From contig CAZEQY010000006.1 in NCBI GenBank assembly GCA_964514655.1, forward strand, positions 1 through 64,000: a stretch of DNA of 64,000 bases. The letters are read 5' to 3'. Of this stretch, positions 23,435 through 34,600 are shown one piece after another. The position numbers and the translations under genes are program-made. Source of the stretch: SZAS-7 sp964514655. Lineage in GTDB: Bacteria > Chlamydiota > Chlamydiia > Chlamydiales > FEN-1388. Every line of letters begins with the position of its first letter. Position 1 is the stretch's first letter. The notes under the pieces were generated by a model. That model was not told the origin of the DNA. It did not search any database and saw nothing but the letters and a program-made list of their open reading frames with translations.

Positions 23435-23871
23435 AAAAAGAACGTTTTACCCTGCACGTATGTGTCTATCTCGTAATTAGAAATGCAAATGATGAAGTGC
23501 TTTTGCTTCTCAGGCAAAATACCGGCTATGAAGATGGCAAGTATAGCCTAGTGGCAGGTCATGCCGATGGCAATGAAACTATCTGTCAGGCAGTGGCTCG
23601 AGAAGCTTTGGAAGAAAGCGGCATACATATACGACCGGAGAATCTACATCACGTACACACCATGCATCGCGTGTCAAACCGCGAAAACATCGACCTTTTC
23701 TTCACCTGCGATAGGTGGGAAGGTTTAATTACTAATACTGAACCCGATAAGTGCGCTGAGCTTGCTTTTTACCCGGTAGCAAACTTGCCCACAAATACCC
23801 TAGGATACATCCGCCAGGCTTTTGATATGATTGAGCAGGGCATTACGTATTCCGAGTACGGCTGGAAATAA
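23431..23871 (+). CDS. Nudix hydrolase
   Basis: A 146-aa Nudix protein. The Nudix box G-x5-E-x7-R-E-U-x-E-E-x-G is GHADGNETICQAVAREALEE followed by SGI (about residues 43-65), complete. HVCVYLVIRNANDEVLLLLR opens the fold. Substrate cannot be told from sequence; relatives hydrolyse nucleoside diphosphate derivatives. Coupled by ATGA to the upstream unknown gene. Separate from the MutT-type Nudix at 55833. Confidence 0.9.
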   Translation: MKKERFTLHVCVYLVIRNANDEVLLLLRQNTGYEDGKYSLVAGHADGNETICQAVAREALEESGIHIRPENLHHVHTMHRVSNRENIDLFFTCDRWEGLITNTEPDKCAELAFYPVANLPTNTLGYIRQAFDMIEQGITYSEYGWK

Positions 23872-23947
23872 GATGCTTTACCCCTTGACTAAATTTGATA
23901 AAAGCCTAGTATAACGCAAAAACTGATATACGAAGTCGAGGTAAAAA

Positions 23948-24475
23948 ATGTGGGGACTTGTGAATAAGACATTCGATCGCCTGTTTGCTGTGGGCGGTGC
24001 ATTTGCTATGTGTCAGCTGCCCTTATTGATGCAGCAGTATACAATGGTGCTCTCGGGGCATTTAGCAGAGTCTCGCCGCCAAATCAATATGCTCCAGCAT
24101 GCAGCATCGCTTACAAATAAGACCCTACAGGAGTATATCGCCAAGTTTTTGGGACAAGAAGACCTTGATTTTGTACACCAAGGCAAGATTATGCAGGCCA
24201 TGCAGTCTCGCTATGAGGACTTAAGCCAGGCCTACACAAGTATTACCCAGTCTACCGTATGGTCTAAACCATTTGTCTTTGTAAAAAACCTTGATTCCAG
24301 CGTCTTTTATGACACTGTACAAGACTTTACACCAGGTCTTACACTAAGCGTAGAGTCACTTGTATATGCTGTAGCGGGATTAGGCGTTGGTGTTCTTGCC
24401 TACAGAGCCTTAAAAGCCGTATGTTCGCTTTTTACGAAGGCGGGAAAGAAGGAAATCCGCCCCCTTCATCGCTAG
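23948..24475 (+). CDS. DUF2937 membrane protein
   Basis: A 175-aa protein resembling DUF2937. The N-terminal segment FAVGGAFAMCQLPLLMQQYT then LSGHLAESRRQINML fits the family, and the second hydrophobic segment is VESLVYAVAGLGVGVLAY. The soluble middle faces one side of the membrane. GAGGT lies upstream of ATG 23948. Its last 44 bp overlap the convergent gene at 24432. Function unknown. Confidence 0.65.
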   Translation: MWGLVNKTFDRLFAVGGAFAMCQLPLLMQQYTMVLSGHLAESRRQINMLQHAASLTNKTLQEYIAKFLGQEDLDFVHQGKIMQAMQSRYEDLSQAYTSITQSTVWSKPFVFVKNLDSSVFYDTVQDFTPGLTLSVESLVYAVAGLGVGVLAYRALKAVCSLFTKAGKKEIRPLHR

Positions 24476-25280
24476 CAATTTTGGCAGATTCTTCTTCTTT
24501 TTGGGTTTCGCTAGCTACTTGCTTTTCGTGCTTTGCTACGGCAGCTTCGATTTTTTCTTGGTCTTTACGCTCTTCGCGCTCAGCCTTTAGGGCCACTTCT
24601 TGTTGTTCTAGCTGCTTTTGGCCCTCAGTTTTTTTGCCAAGTTCTTCTTGAGTAGCTGTTTTTTGCGAGGTTGTTGCTTGCACTGCTGTTTTGGCAATTT
24701 CCGGTGGGGCTACGTTTTTAGCAGCGGTGGGTTGTTGAGAGGTGGTTATAGCTTCACTTGTTACCTGTGCTTGGGCTTCATTTGAGGCGTTATAATTTGT
24801 CATGAAGTGGTCGGCAATGGCTTCAAAGTCTTTGTGAGAGATTGTTTTGATTTTGTCATATCTAAATTTCTTTCCCTTTTTCACAAGCTCGATGGCACCG
24901 GTTTCGAGGTCAGTTGCTGTTTCTGGTGTAGCGTAGGCTGTAAGCTTGTCGCCTTCTTTTACTTCAAGTACGAACTGTCCTTGTTTAAAAGCGGCAACAA
25001 ACTCAACGCTTGCGCGCTTTCGCATTGCAGGAAGGTTTGTCCGCGGCATTTTAGAAAGCTCATCTACTACACTTGACCACTTTTCATGAAAGCGGGGAGT
25101 GAGGCGCAAGGTAAGTCTTGGAGTTGCTTTATCCGCCTTTCTTCCTAACATAGGAACGCGAATTTTGCTTTTACCGGATTGGGCACTCTGATCAAAACTA
25201 CTTACTAGAGAATCTGCGTCCAGACTATCTAAAAATTGAGATAAGTATCTTAGGTCTTCTGGGGACGACGATGCTGTCAT
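24432..25280 (-). CDS. Unknown protein with Ala/Gln/Glu-rich coiled-coil tail
   Basis: A 282-aa protein. The first 150 residues look globular (RLTLRLTPRFHEKWSSVV, LEVKEGDKLTAYATPETA, GKKFRYDKIKTI). Residues 155-270 are low-complexity Ala/Thr/Gln/Glu/Lys with a predicted coiled coil. ATG 25280 has GAGGAGAG 7-9 nt upstream; the longer start at 25325 is rejected. With the gene at 25344 it makes a pair of charged coiled-coil proteins, a typical look for chlamydial secreted effectors, but no signal or motif proves it. Confidence 0.6.
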   Translation of the reverse strand: MTASSSPEDLRYLSQFLDSLDADSLVSSFDQSAQSGKSKIRVPMLGRKADKATPRLTLRLTPRFHEKWSSVVDELSKMPRTNLPAMRKRASVEFVAAFKQGQFVLEVKEGDKLTAYATPETATDLETGAIELVKKGKKFRYDKIKTISHKDFEAIADHFMTNYNASNEAQAQVTSEAITTSQQPTAAKNVAPPEIAKTAVQATTSQKTATQEELGKKTEGQKQLEQQEVALKAEREERKDQEKIEAAVAKHEKQVASETQKEEESAKIASDEGGGFPSFPPS

Positions 25281-25343
25281 GAGAGTACTCTCCTCTTTTT
25301 CTTTATTATAGAGGAAAGGCATCAAATAAGTAAAATATTTATT

Positions 25344-26111
25344 TTAAGATTTAAGTGACTCTTCTTTAAGGACTTGAAGTTTATGCTCTTGGAGGGCAAC
25401 ATCACTTTTTCTATTTTGGAACTCGCGATCTTCTTTGCGTATGCGGCGTTCTTTTTTTATGAGCGCATTATGCTTTTCACGGGCAAGGCGCTCTTCTTTG
25501 TGAGCATCTTCCTTTATATTTTCGTAGATCTTGGCCACTGTATGGCTAAGGCTTGTATAGATACGAGAGAGGATTTTTGCAAAATAGTCTGTAACAAATC
25601 CCCAGCTAGAGACGTTTTCAGCAACAATTTTGCGATCTAGATCCTTTTTGGATGTAGCAAGGAATGACTTTTCAGCTTCAGACTGTTCTTTATTGGCTGC
25701 GCTGATAGAGTCAAGCAGTTCTTGTAATTTTGAGTTGAATCCACTAGCTACTTCTTCAAAAAATCGCTCGCTACCGAGAAGAACGTCGTCATAGGTTTTT
25801 TCCTGTTTAAGCTTCTTGAAGAGGCTAGGACTAACTATAGCAAATACTTTATTATCTTGCTTTGTTTCAACGATAGTGCGACCTTCGATAATTTCAGTAA
25901 CTAAGATATTGCAGAGCTTTCGAAGTTGTTCTTCTTCGCTTTGTACTTTAAGTTTTTTAAAGATCGCGGGTAGTTCATCGTTTACAAAGCGTAAATTATG
26001 GGAGGAAATCTGAAACGAACAAATAGTACCCTGAAGCATGCAGCGAAGTTGCGTTTCATCAACTTGAATACATTCGATAATACGTTTAGATGGAATAAAA
26101 TTGACTCGCAT
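25344..26111 (-). CDS. Unknown protein with charged C-terminal coiled coil
   Basis: A 255-aa protein, not recognised. The N-terminal half is a mixed domain (QLRCMLQGTICSFQISSHNL, TEIIEGRTIVETKQDNKVFA). Residues 115-255 are helical and strongly charged (EERLAREKHNALIKKERRIR). GGAGG lies just before ATG 26111. The stop is 63 bp before the next minus-strand gene, so they are probably co-transcribed. Divergent from the RND efflux operon. Confidence 0.6.
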   Translation of the reverse strand: MRVNFIPSKRIIECIQVDETQLRCMLQGTICSFQISSHNLRFVNDELPAIFKKLKVQSEEEQLRKLCNILVTEIIEGRTIVETKQDNKVFAIVSPSLFKKLKQEKTYDDVLLGSERFFEEVASGFNSKLQELLDSISAANKEQSEAEKSFLATSKKDLDRKIVAENVSSWGFVTDYFAKILSRIYTSLSHTVAKIYENIKEDAHKEERLAREKHNALIKKERRIRKEDREFQNRKSDVALQEHKLQVLKEESLKS

Positions 26112-26206
26112 AAATCCTCCAAAAAGAGAAGCTAAAAATATATACTATTTAGTTTTAAAAGTCAATACCAGAGACTTTTTTTCTTCTCTTCTGTATAGTT
26201 ATTCGT

Positions 26207-27475
26207 ATGTTTTGCACATTTTTACTTACTTCTGCATTAGTACTGGCCGAGCCAAAAGCCCTCCCGGACCATCCTGCAACGCTTGATGAGCTTGTGGATG
26301 TTGCCTTGAGTAATAATCCGGATACAAAAATCGCTTGGTGGAACGCTAAACGGGCGCAAGCAAGCGTTGACGTTGCAAAAAGTGACTTTTTTCCAAAGCT
26401 AGACCTTAACCTCGGTGCTGCTCACGGTAAGACCTTTGAATTTATCAACGGTCCCAACAAAAAATACACTCAGACAAATGCTGATATCATACTTTCCATG
26501 CTTCTCTTTGATTTTGGGGCAAGATCTGCCGAATTAGATGCCCGCAAAATGGCACTTGTTGCTGCAGACTGGCGAAGTGATTTTAGCATGCAAGAGGTGA
26601 TGATTCAGGTCTTAGAGCGAGGGTATCAGCTTTTACATGCGCAAGAAGTTGCTGAAGCCTCGCGCATCACACGTGATGATGCCAAAAAGATGCTTCATGT
26701 TGCAGAAGAGCTACAACGAGTAGGCCACACATCAATATCTGACGTATACACAAGTAGGGCCGTTCTTTCTGAATTTGAGATGCAGCTTGCAAAAGATATT
26801 CTGGATCGTGATATACAGTCAGCTAAGCTTGTACAGGCTATTGGATTTTCTGCAGATACTCCCATACAGGTAAAGCCCTTATCGCATATAGAACCTAGGG
26901 CTCAACAAGATATTGCTACACTTATTCAGCTTGCAAAAGAAAACAGAAAAGATCTTTTAGCAAGGGCTTCAGACCTTAAAGAGGCAAGCTATCTTTTGCA
27001 AAAAGCAGAGTCCCAAGGGCTTCCTGAGCTTTCATTTCAGGCAAAAGGAGGTCTCACACATTATCATCACGACAATACGAAGAGCGGCAACTACGACCTT
27101 AGCCTAAACCTTAAAATACCTCTTTTTAGCGGCCTTGAGACAATTTATAAAAACCGTATGGCCTATAGCGATACAAAAACCTCAATGAGTGAGCTTGCAA
27201 AGCTAGAGCTTGAAATAGCAAACCAGGTGCTTGAAGCAAGCCGCACGCATGAAGCGGCACAACAGATGCTTGGCTTTGCAACGACAAACATGGAAAATGC
27301 CCGCCTAGCTTATGAAGCTGCTTTAGAAAAATATAAAGCAGGCAAGGAAGAGATGTTTGAGGCAACGTCTAACGCCTTGCAAAAGCTAGCGAGTGCAAGG
27401 GTGCGCTACAGCGAGATTAAAACCTTGTGGCTTACATCTTCAGCTAAGATTGCCTATGCAACAGGAACATTATGA
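26207..27475 (+). CDS. TolC-family outer membrane efflux protein
   Basis: A 422-aa outer-membrane factor, normal length. After a signal peptide (FLLTSALVLA) it has the TolC/OEP duplicated pattern: LDELVDVALSNNPDTKIAWW, DFFPKLDLNLG, SMLLFDFGARSAELDARK and, in the second half, KIPLFSGLETIYKNRMAYSD followed by coiled-coil helices. It forms the trimeric exit duct of the RND pump encoded by the next two genes. Its TGA overlaps the adaptor ATG (ATGA). A TATAGT box lies about 10 bp before the ATG, so the leader is very short. Confidence 0.9.
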   Translation: MFCTFLLTSALVLAEPKALPDHPATLDELVDVALSNNPDTKIAWWNAKRAQASVDVAKSDFFPKLDLNLGAAHGKTFEFINGPNKKYTQTNADIILSMLLFDFGARSAELDARKMALVAADWRSDFSMQEVMIQVLERGYQLLHAQEVAEASRITRDDAKKMLHVAEELQRVGHTSISDVYTSRAVLSEFEMQLAKDILDRDIQSAKLVQAIGFSADTPIQVKPLSHIEPRAQQDIATLIQLAKENRKDLLARASDLKEASYLLQKAESQGLPELSFQAKGGLTHYHHDNTKSGNYDLSLNLKIPLFSGLETIYKNRMAYSDTKTSMSELAKLELEIANQVLEASRTHEAAQQMLGFATTNMENARLAYEAALEKYKAGKEEMFEATSNALQKLASARVRYSEIKTLWLTSSAKIAYATGTL

Positions 27476-28542
27476 ATTATATCAGTATACTACTAATGCT
27501 CATCGTAACTTCGTGCTCTAGCGCTCAAAAAGAGCAGCAACAAGAAGTGCCCCTAGTGCCAGTCCGTGTGGCAAAGCCGACTGTGGCGGATGTGCCCCTG
27601 TATGTAGAAGCACTCGGAACTTTAAAGCCACATGCCCAAATAGATGTACGAGCGCGCCTTGAAGGAGTTATCAGCAAGGTGCACGTTCAAGAAGGGCAGT
27701 GGGTAGAAGAGGCAGATCTACTCTTTGAGCTAGATCCACGAGAATATGCCATTAGGATACAAGCTTTAGAAGCCACTATAGCATTAGATCGCGCCTCACA
27801 TGCTGTTCAGCAAAAGAAAAAAGAGCGCTTTCAAAACCTCTCAGATAAAAACTTGATTTCGCAAAATGAGTGGGACCAGATCGAAACTGACCTCTTACGG
27901 CATCAGGCAAATATCGACCTTAACCTCGCAAAGATAGAAGAGGCCAAGCTTGATCTAGAGCGCTGTACTATTTGTGCTATAAAAGCCGGTAGGGTAGGAA
28001 AGGTAGATATTCATCCTGGCCACCTCGTAGAAAAAGGCACTGAAGCGCCACTTGTACAGATAAGCTGCATGGACCCCCTTGTAGTCTCATTTAGTCTTAC
28101 AGAAAAGGAATTTGGCACTTTGTTGCCGGATACTAAGGCTATAGAGGTGCACCTATTGACAGCACAAGGTACAAAAGTTCCTGCCGAGTTGTCATTTACT
28201 GACAATCACTTTGACGAATCATCAGGCCAGATTACGATGCATGCAAGAGTGCAAAATCCTGAGCTTACACTCCGTCCTGGTATGGCCGTTCGTGTAAAAA
28301 TACCTGTAGAGGTGTTGAAGGGTACTATTCTTGTCAGCCAAAAGGCTGTAAAGTATAACCAGTTTGGTGCCTATGTAATGCTTGTGCAGCCTGACAATTC
28401 TGTAACTTTAAAGCAGGTGCAGCTTGGGCCTGACTATGGCGATACTGTAGTGGTTACAAGCGGTCTCACAGAAGAAGATGTGGTGATTACTGAAGGCCAT
28501 GGGCGTGCTATGGCTGGAGCTAAAGTGGAAGTTGTTCAATGA
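27472..28542 (+). CDS. RND efflux periplasmic adaptor (membrane fusion) lipoprotein
   Basis: A 356-aa adaptor of the AcrA/MdtA type. Lipoprotein signal MNYISILLMLIVTSC, then VRVAKPTVADVPLYVEALGT, the lipoyl-like half motifs (QIDVRARLEGVISKVHVQEG and GRVGKVDIHPGHLV), a helical hairpin between them, the beta-barrel (RPGMAVRVKIPVE) and the membrane-proximal domain (VVVTSGLTEEDVVITEGHG). It bridges pump and TolC-like duct. ATGA overlaps with both neighbours show tight translational coupling. Confidence 0.93.
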   Translation: MNYISILLMLIVTSCSSAQKEQQQEVPLVPVRVAKPTVADVPLYVEALGTLKPHAQIDVRARLEGVISKVHVQEGQWVEEADLLFELDPREYAIRIQALEATIALDRASHAVQQKKKERFQNLSDKNLISQNEWDQIETDLLRHQANIDLNLAKIEEAKLDLERCTICAIKAGRVGKVDIHPGHLVEKGTEAPLVQISCMDPLVVSFSLTEKEFGTLLPDTKAIEVHLLTAQGTKVPAELSFTDNHFDESSGQITMHARVQNPELTLRPGMAVRVKIPVEVLKGTILVSQKAVKYNQFGAYVMLVQPDNSVTLKQVQLGPDYGDTVVVTSGLTEEDVVITEGHGRAMAGAKVEVVQ

Positions 28543-31538
28543 ATCTATCAAGCCTCTTCATAAAACGCCCTGTCATGACTACTCTTGTGATGCTTGCTAT
28601 CATCTGTAGTGGCATCATGGCCTATACAAAGCTTTCAGTATCTGACCTTCCTGTTGTCGATAAGCCAAAGCTCAAGGTTTTTACGCACTATAGCGGCGCA
28701 AGTCCTGAAGTTGTGTTGAATGAAGTGACAATTCCATTAGAAAAGGCTCTCAGCGTAGTAAAAGGCGTTAAGGAGATGACCTCTACAAGCCGCGATGGCC
28801 AGTCGTCAATTTCTTTGCACTTTGATCTACATAAGAACATGGACGAGGCAGTGCAGGATGTTGTAGCAGCGCTCAACAAGGCAGATAGCCAGCTGCCAAA
28901 AAACCTTTCGAGCCGCCCACAGTATTTTAGAGAAGAAAACGATGCCTCACCGATAATGGTGGTGCTGCTTACTTCAAAATCAGTTGGTGCAGGTGAGCTT
29001 AGGCAGTATGCAAACCTGCTTCTTTTGCCCCGCCTTGAGCGCATTGAAGGTATAGGCAGGGCTGAAGCCATGGGCTCTGAAAAGGCAATATGGGTAAATA
29101 TCAACCCTGACTTGTTGGCAGCTCGAAAAATCGGTTTTAACCAAGTTATTGATACGGTAAAAGCCTTTACCTCACAGACATCTCTCGGAAGCATCCAGAC
29201 AGGCAATAAGGTACTTAGTATTGAAATACAAGATACCTTTAAAAATTCAAAGGAACTTGAAAATCTCTACATAGGCAAAAGCTCAGTAAAAATTAAGGAT
29301 GTAGCGACGATATCAACAGAAGCTGCCGATGAAAAAGAGTTTCACTTTGCAACAAAAGAGAGTGTACAGCCTACTGTTGCGATTGTTATTTCAAAAGCAA
29401 GTGATGCAAACACTGTTGCTATTTCTAAAGAGGTGCACGAGCTTGTAGATGCTATACAGCATGAGCTACCGCCTGAAATTTCGGCAGCTGTATGGTTTGA
29501 TAAGGCTATTTGGATTCAGGAGTCTATAGATGATGTTGAATGGTCACTTATCTTTGCCTTCTTGCTTGTAGTTGTTGTTATCTATATGAGCCTTGGCAGG
29601 CTTACTGATGCCATTATTCCAAGTGTTGCTTTGCCTTTATCGCTAGTAGGCACTTTTGGGATTATGTACCTTCTTGATTATAGCCTAGACCTTTTGTCAC
29701 TTTTAGCCCTTACGCTCTCTGTAGGCTTTGTTGTTGACGATGCCATTGTTGTTCTAGAGGCCATTGTGAGAAAGCAAGAAGAAGGAAAGGATATGAAGAC
29801 GGCAAGCTTTGAAGGCTCAAAGCAGATATCCTTTACCGTGCTTTCCATGACTTTGTCGCTAGTAGCAGTCTTTATACCGCTTCTCTTTATGCCAGGAGTA
29901 AATGGCAAGCTCTTTAGGGAGTTTAGCGTTACTTTAGCTGTAGCGATATTGGTGTCTGGGTTTATTTCGCTTACGCTTACCCCGATGATGTGTAGCCGCT
30001 TTTTATCATCTAAAGAGCGCGTGCATAAGGCCTCGTGGTTTAGTAGCGTATACGAAAAGACGCTTAGAAAAACCCTTCGCTATCCAAAAACAGTGCTTGC
30101 AATCGCGCTTGTGTTGATGGGTGTTACGTTGCCGCTATACACAAAACTTCCTGTAATACTAGCACCGCCTGAAGATAGGGGCTTTTTATTTACAGTATGT
30201 AACTTGCCGGCTGGCCTATCTTCAACAGAGTATAAGCGCTACCAGACCGACCTCGAAAAGCTCTTTCAGCAAAATCCAAACGTCCATAGCTTCTTTGATT
30301 TTAGCTATGGGGGCTTTTTAGTGTTCTTTACACAGCTAGTTGCTAAGGATGCGCGTTCTAGCCAGCCAGAGGTAATACAAAGTCTACAAAAGTCGCTAGA
30401 TGCCCTTGTAGGTATACAGAGCTTTACTCATGGCTATTCGCTTATTAACCTAGACACAGAGTTTGGCGAGATTGGCCAGTATAAATATAACCTCCATGGA
30501 ATCCATGCTGAAGAGGTGGAGCGAGGCTCCATTGCCCTTGCTGAAGCTTTAAGAGCTTGCCCTGAATTTTCTTTTGTTGACGTCTCAATAAAACATGACT
30601 TTCCAAAGCTTGTTGTAGATATTAACGACAGTCAAGCGCACTTATTTGGCTTTACAAAACAGGATGTGCAGGAAGTCTTGCACCATGCCTTTGGGGGTTC
30701 TTCTATTGGCACGCGCCAGCTTGGCACTCATAAAGATGAAATCTACATGAAGCTGCACCCTGAGTTTGAAAAGCAAAGTCTCTCTATTCTTACCCTTGCA
30801 AATAATGAAAATACAATTGTTCCCTTGCGCGCCTTTACAAGCTGGAAAGAGACGCTTGCAAAGCCGGAAATTACGCGAAAAGAGCAGATGCCAAGTGCTA
30901 CAATCATGTTTTCGCTCGCTCAAGGCGTGCAGGCAACAAGTGCCTTTAAGACCGTGCAAGAAGTAGCTGCAAAAGTGCTGCTAAAGCATGTAAGCGGCGA
31001 TCTATCCGGCGCTAGCAAAAAGATTGCAAACGCTATGAACGAAACACTCATCCTCTTTTTAGCAGCATTTATTGTGATGTATGTGGTTCTTGGTATACTC
31101 TATGAGAGCTTTATCCATCCGATTACTATCTTATCATCTTTACCCTTTGCAGGCCTTGGAGGTATTCTTACACTCTTTTTCTTTAACGAGCCTATTTCCA
31201 TCTTTAGTGCTGTGGGCTTTTTGCTCCTGCTTGGCATCGTAAAGAAAAATGGTATTATGATGGTAGACTATGCACTAGAAGCAAAAGCTCAAGGTAAGTC
31301 TACATTCGATGCTATAGTAGAAGGCTCTATCGCCCGCTTTAGGCCCATCATGATGACAACACTTGCCGCCATCATGGGCGCAATTCCAATAGCAATAGGC
31401 TTTGGCGAAGGCTCTGAAATGCGCCGCGGCCTCGGCCTCGTCATCGCCGGCGGCCTCCTCTTTTCACAGCTACTCACCCTCTACGTCACCCCAGTACTCT
31501 TCATGCTCTTTTCCCGTAAATCACCGCCTCAGGGATAA
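28539..31538 (+). CDS. RND efflux pump, HAE1/MdtC-like
   Basis: A 999-aa inner-membrane RND transporter. N-terminal LSSLFIKRPVMTTLVMLAII is TM1. The TM4 proton relay VGFVVDDAIVVLEA (two adjacent Asp) is intact, the large periplasmic loops follow TM1 and TM7, and TM10-12 end in GIVKKNGIMMVDYALEAKAQ and IARFRPIMMTT. Length is slightly below the 1,020-1,050 aa usual. It exports drugs or toxic compounds by proton antiport. Third gene of the operon. No intrinsic terminator is obvious after it. Confidence 0.95.
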   Translation: MNLSSLFIKRPVMTTLVMLAIICSGIMAYTKLSVSDLPVVDKPKLKVFTHYSGASPEVVLNEVTIPLEKALSVVKGVKEMTSTSRDGQSSISLHFDLHKNMDEAVQDVVAALNKADSQLPKNLSSRPQYFREENDASPIMVVLLTSKSVGAGELRQYANLLLLPRLERIEGIGRAEAMGSEKAIWVNINPDLLAARKIGFNQVIDTVKAFTSQTSLGSIQTGNKVLSIEIQDTFKNSKELENLYIGKSSVKIKDVATISTEAADEKEFHFATKESVQPTVAIVISKASDANTVAISKEVHELVDAIQHELPPEISAAVWFDKAIWIQESIDDVEWSLIFAFLLVVVVIYMSLGRLTDAIIPSVALPLSLVGTFGIMYLLDYSLDLLSLLALTLSVGFVVDDAIVVLEAIVRKQEEGKDMKTASFEGSKQISFTVLSMTLSLVAVFIPLLFMPGVNGKLFREFSVTLAVAILVSGFISLTLTPMMCSRFLSSKERVHKASWFSSVYEKTLRKTLRYPKTVLAIALVLMGVTLPLYTKLPVILAPPEDRGFLFTVCNLPAGLSSTEYKRYQTDLEKLFQQNPNVHSFFDFSYGGFLVFFTQLVAKDARSSQPEVIQSLQKSLDALVGIQSFTHGYSLINLDTEFGEIGQYKYNLHGIHAEEVERGSIALAEALRACPEFSFVDVSIKHDFPKLVVDINDSQAHLFGFTKQDVQEVLHHAFGGSSIGTRQLGTHKDEIYMKLHPEFEKQSLSILTLANNENTIVPLRAFTSWKETLAKPEITRKEQMPSATIMFSLAQGVQATSAFKTVQEVAAKVLLKHVSGDLSGASKKIANAMNETLILFLAAFIVMYVVLGILYESFIHPITILSSLPFAGLGGILTLFFFNEPISIFSAVGFLLLLGIVKKNGIMMVDYALEAKAQGKSTFDAIVEGSIARFRPIMMTTLAAIMGAIPIAIGFGEGSEMRRGLGLVIAGGLLFSQLLTLYVTPVLFMLFSRKSPPQG

Positions 31539-31603
31539 AAACAAGATAAACAGGATCCGCTTCGCTCGCAGGATCAAATGGGAGTTAGCCGCCTATCTTG
31601 TGG

Positions 31604-34600
31604 TTATTTGGGGATGGCGGCGAGAAGGGTGGACTTTAGGGCGGCAAATTCACGCTCTTTTGGAATGGTGGCGTGAATGTCGTCTGCTGTGATGTGTTTG
31701 GGTTCAATGAAACAGGTGATGAAGATTTTGGCTGCTGGGAGAAGCATGTTTGGCTTTAGAGCAGATGTGATGGCAGTGAAGCACTTTCTCCATAGGTGAG
31801 GGCTTAGGCCGGCTTGGCAAGTGCTACAAAGAGCAATAAGGGTATTAATTTTCCCGGGATTGGTATCTTGCATAAAGGCCGTAATGGTGGCAGAAGCTAC
31901 TTTCATGCAGACATTTGCATCTTTTAGCATATGAGTACCAACTACTTCAAGAAGCTCAGCAACGAGTATTGGCCTTTCCGGTATGTCTACAAGAACGATT
32001 TCGATGAGATCATCGATGTAGGTTTTGAGGATGGTTGCATGAATTGGGTTTGCTGCTTTTAGGGCTGATAAATGATCTACAACCTCTTTTACAAAGAGGT
32101 TCTTCTCCTCGCCAAGATGGAATTTCGAGCGTGCTGCAAAAAGTAGTGCTGCAATTTTTGCCATAAGGCAACGAAACGTGATGTGATCAGATGTGGAGTT
32201 AGAACAGATGATACTTAATGTGTTGAGATAGGTAGCACATGAGCGCATTGGCAAGGGCCCAAACCATACCGTATTTGGGGTAAGAACGTTACTTAGCGAT
32301 CTAGATACTTCTCTATCTAGACAAACAGCTGGATGTGCCTTCCAAACAGCGTAAACTTCAGCAAGCACCTCATCTCTTGCTTCATAGGCATCAACACAGG
32401 ACTCTTCTTGCCATACTAGAAGGGCGGTTTGTTGCTTGGTGAGAACCTCTACAGCATTTTCGGCTGTTACCTTTGTAAGTGCCTGGCGGATTGCTCCAAG
32501 CGGTGCAAGGTCTTGGGTTTTATTTATGTGAAGAGGTGGCTCATCGTCTATAGCATTGCGTAGCAAGTTTATCAGGTCCTTGTCAAGCATCCCATGGGCC
32601 GTCAGATTGCGAATGTTTTGTATCGCAAAGTCTAGTAGCCTTCCTACTTCTTGCACATGACCTTGACACTCTTCTATTCTGCCTATGCACATCCGCATCC
32701 ACCTATTTAGTACTGGTCCGTGGTAAGGAGAGCGAGGGTAGACAGAAACAACGACCGATGGATCAGAGTTATAGAAAAGTCTGTTATTTGTAGAGCAAAG
32801 AAAGCTTCCGGAGCCCGGCATCAGCCATTCTCGCACGGTGTTAAATTGGCGTATAGTATCATCACTTGATCCATGAAGCTGAATTTGGCGTAGCATAAGG
32901 CGCATGCTGATATCGCTAAAGTCTCTAGTTCGTTTTGCAATATCCTGAAATTGTGCAGGAAAGCTTGTAAAGATAGTGCACAGAATATCGAGTACTTCTG
33001 TACAGTGACTGTTATCGGCAAGTGTGCCAAGGCGCACCACAGCATCGCTAAACTCACTTATTTCAACGTTATTCACAGGGCAGTTTTTTGGAAAAAACTG
33101 CTTGTATATCTGTATAAGAACCTGAATGCCGGCCCTTTCTAAGAGGGCTTTTACAAACCTATAGGTCATATTGTTTGTTTGATGGGACCTAACCTGCGCT
33201 TGAATAGTGGGCCAGAGTGCCTCTAATACCTGTACTGATTGTTCGTTTTTGCAAAACGTTGTAAGTTCATTTGCTACTTTTTCATAAAATTCTGAACCAC
33301 TAATGTTGCACGCTATAACGAGGAGCTCTTCTCGAGCGGCAGGAAATAATCTTATCATTCGTAAAAGCGTTCTTAGTAACTCAAGAACATGGCTCGGATA
33401 CGACCTTGGAAATAGCTCTTTAAAAAAGCTAACATTTCTAAATACATCTAAGAGCTCTACTGCCTGAAGCCACTGTAGGTTATGGAGGATGCGAGACCAG
33501 ACTTTAACGTTTTCTTCCTGCGATAATATCTTGCGCGCACGAAATAGAGTGCGAATATACCCCGTAAGATCGGCAGTAAGGCTTGCATTTGCTTGAGGGC
33601 TCAAGATCGCGTTTAGGCTTGATTGTCTAATAAGTGAGCTTGCTCGAGTGTTGTGATTTGTAATCCAGCAATCGCGTTGTTCTTGAGTGGCATAAGGGTC
33701 TTTATCAAGCTGTTCAGCAAGGCGAACACATATTTGATCAAGGTGCAAAAGCCATCTTGCTTTAAGCGCACTATGACCTTCAAGCTTTAAAAGCAAGACT
33801 TGCCCTGCTGTGAGACACGCTCGGTGGTTTGTTTTAAGCAAGCAGTCTATCCAGCTTTCTACGAGGTTGCTTGGATCTACAGAAAGTGAAAGTCCATTTG
33901 CCATAAAGGCAACTTGCATACCCAAAATATGATGTTCACTTGCAAATGGCACTAGCACGTGGGAAAATGTGCGGCCAAAGAGGGCTGCAAGTGCAAGCTG
34001 CACGTCGTAGTGAGCACTAGGCTTTTCTACAAGGTATTTATCGAGTGTTGGAGAGCATCTTCGCTTGTCGATAAGGCCGCCCAGTAGCGCGCGCTGGAGG
34101 TGGCGTGTGCAGCTCAGGTCGCCTATCGCTGCAACGGTATCAAGTGCTTTTGCAAAGTCAAAGGGCACCTTAAATGTGCAGTTGGCATCGCGAAATACAA
34201 GAAATGGAATTCCTATAGCATCAGTGCAGGTTATGTGTAGACCATTTTGCGATTCAAAGCGACAGCCTATTGCTCCAAACACCTGCATCAGAGCTTCTAG
34301 TTCATGAAATGATACGTGGGCTAATAGGGCGACACATGCATGCCAGAGGCTTTTTGTGGGGTCAACTTCTAAATCTTTTGCAAGTGCTCTAATTGCGTGA
34401 GCACCTCCACGATAGGCATATGCATGACAAAGATGTAGAGTGCCTTCTACTGTAGGGCTCTCTCTAAATGCCCGGTAGTCAGTCAGCCGATCTGGCGTTA
34501 TAATGGTCTCGTAGCCATTTTGTAAATTTGCAAGTACTACTAGATCGCTCTCTTCGTCATCATAATAAAAGTGCGAAAGTCTAAGCATCGCATCAAGACA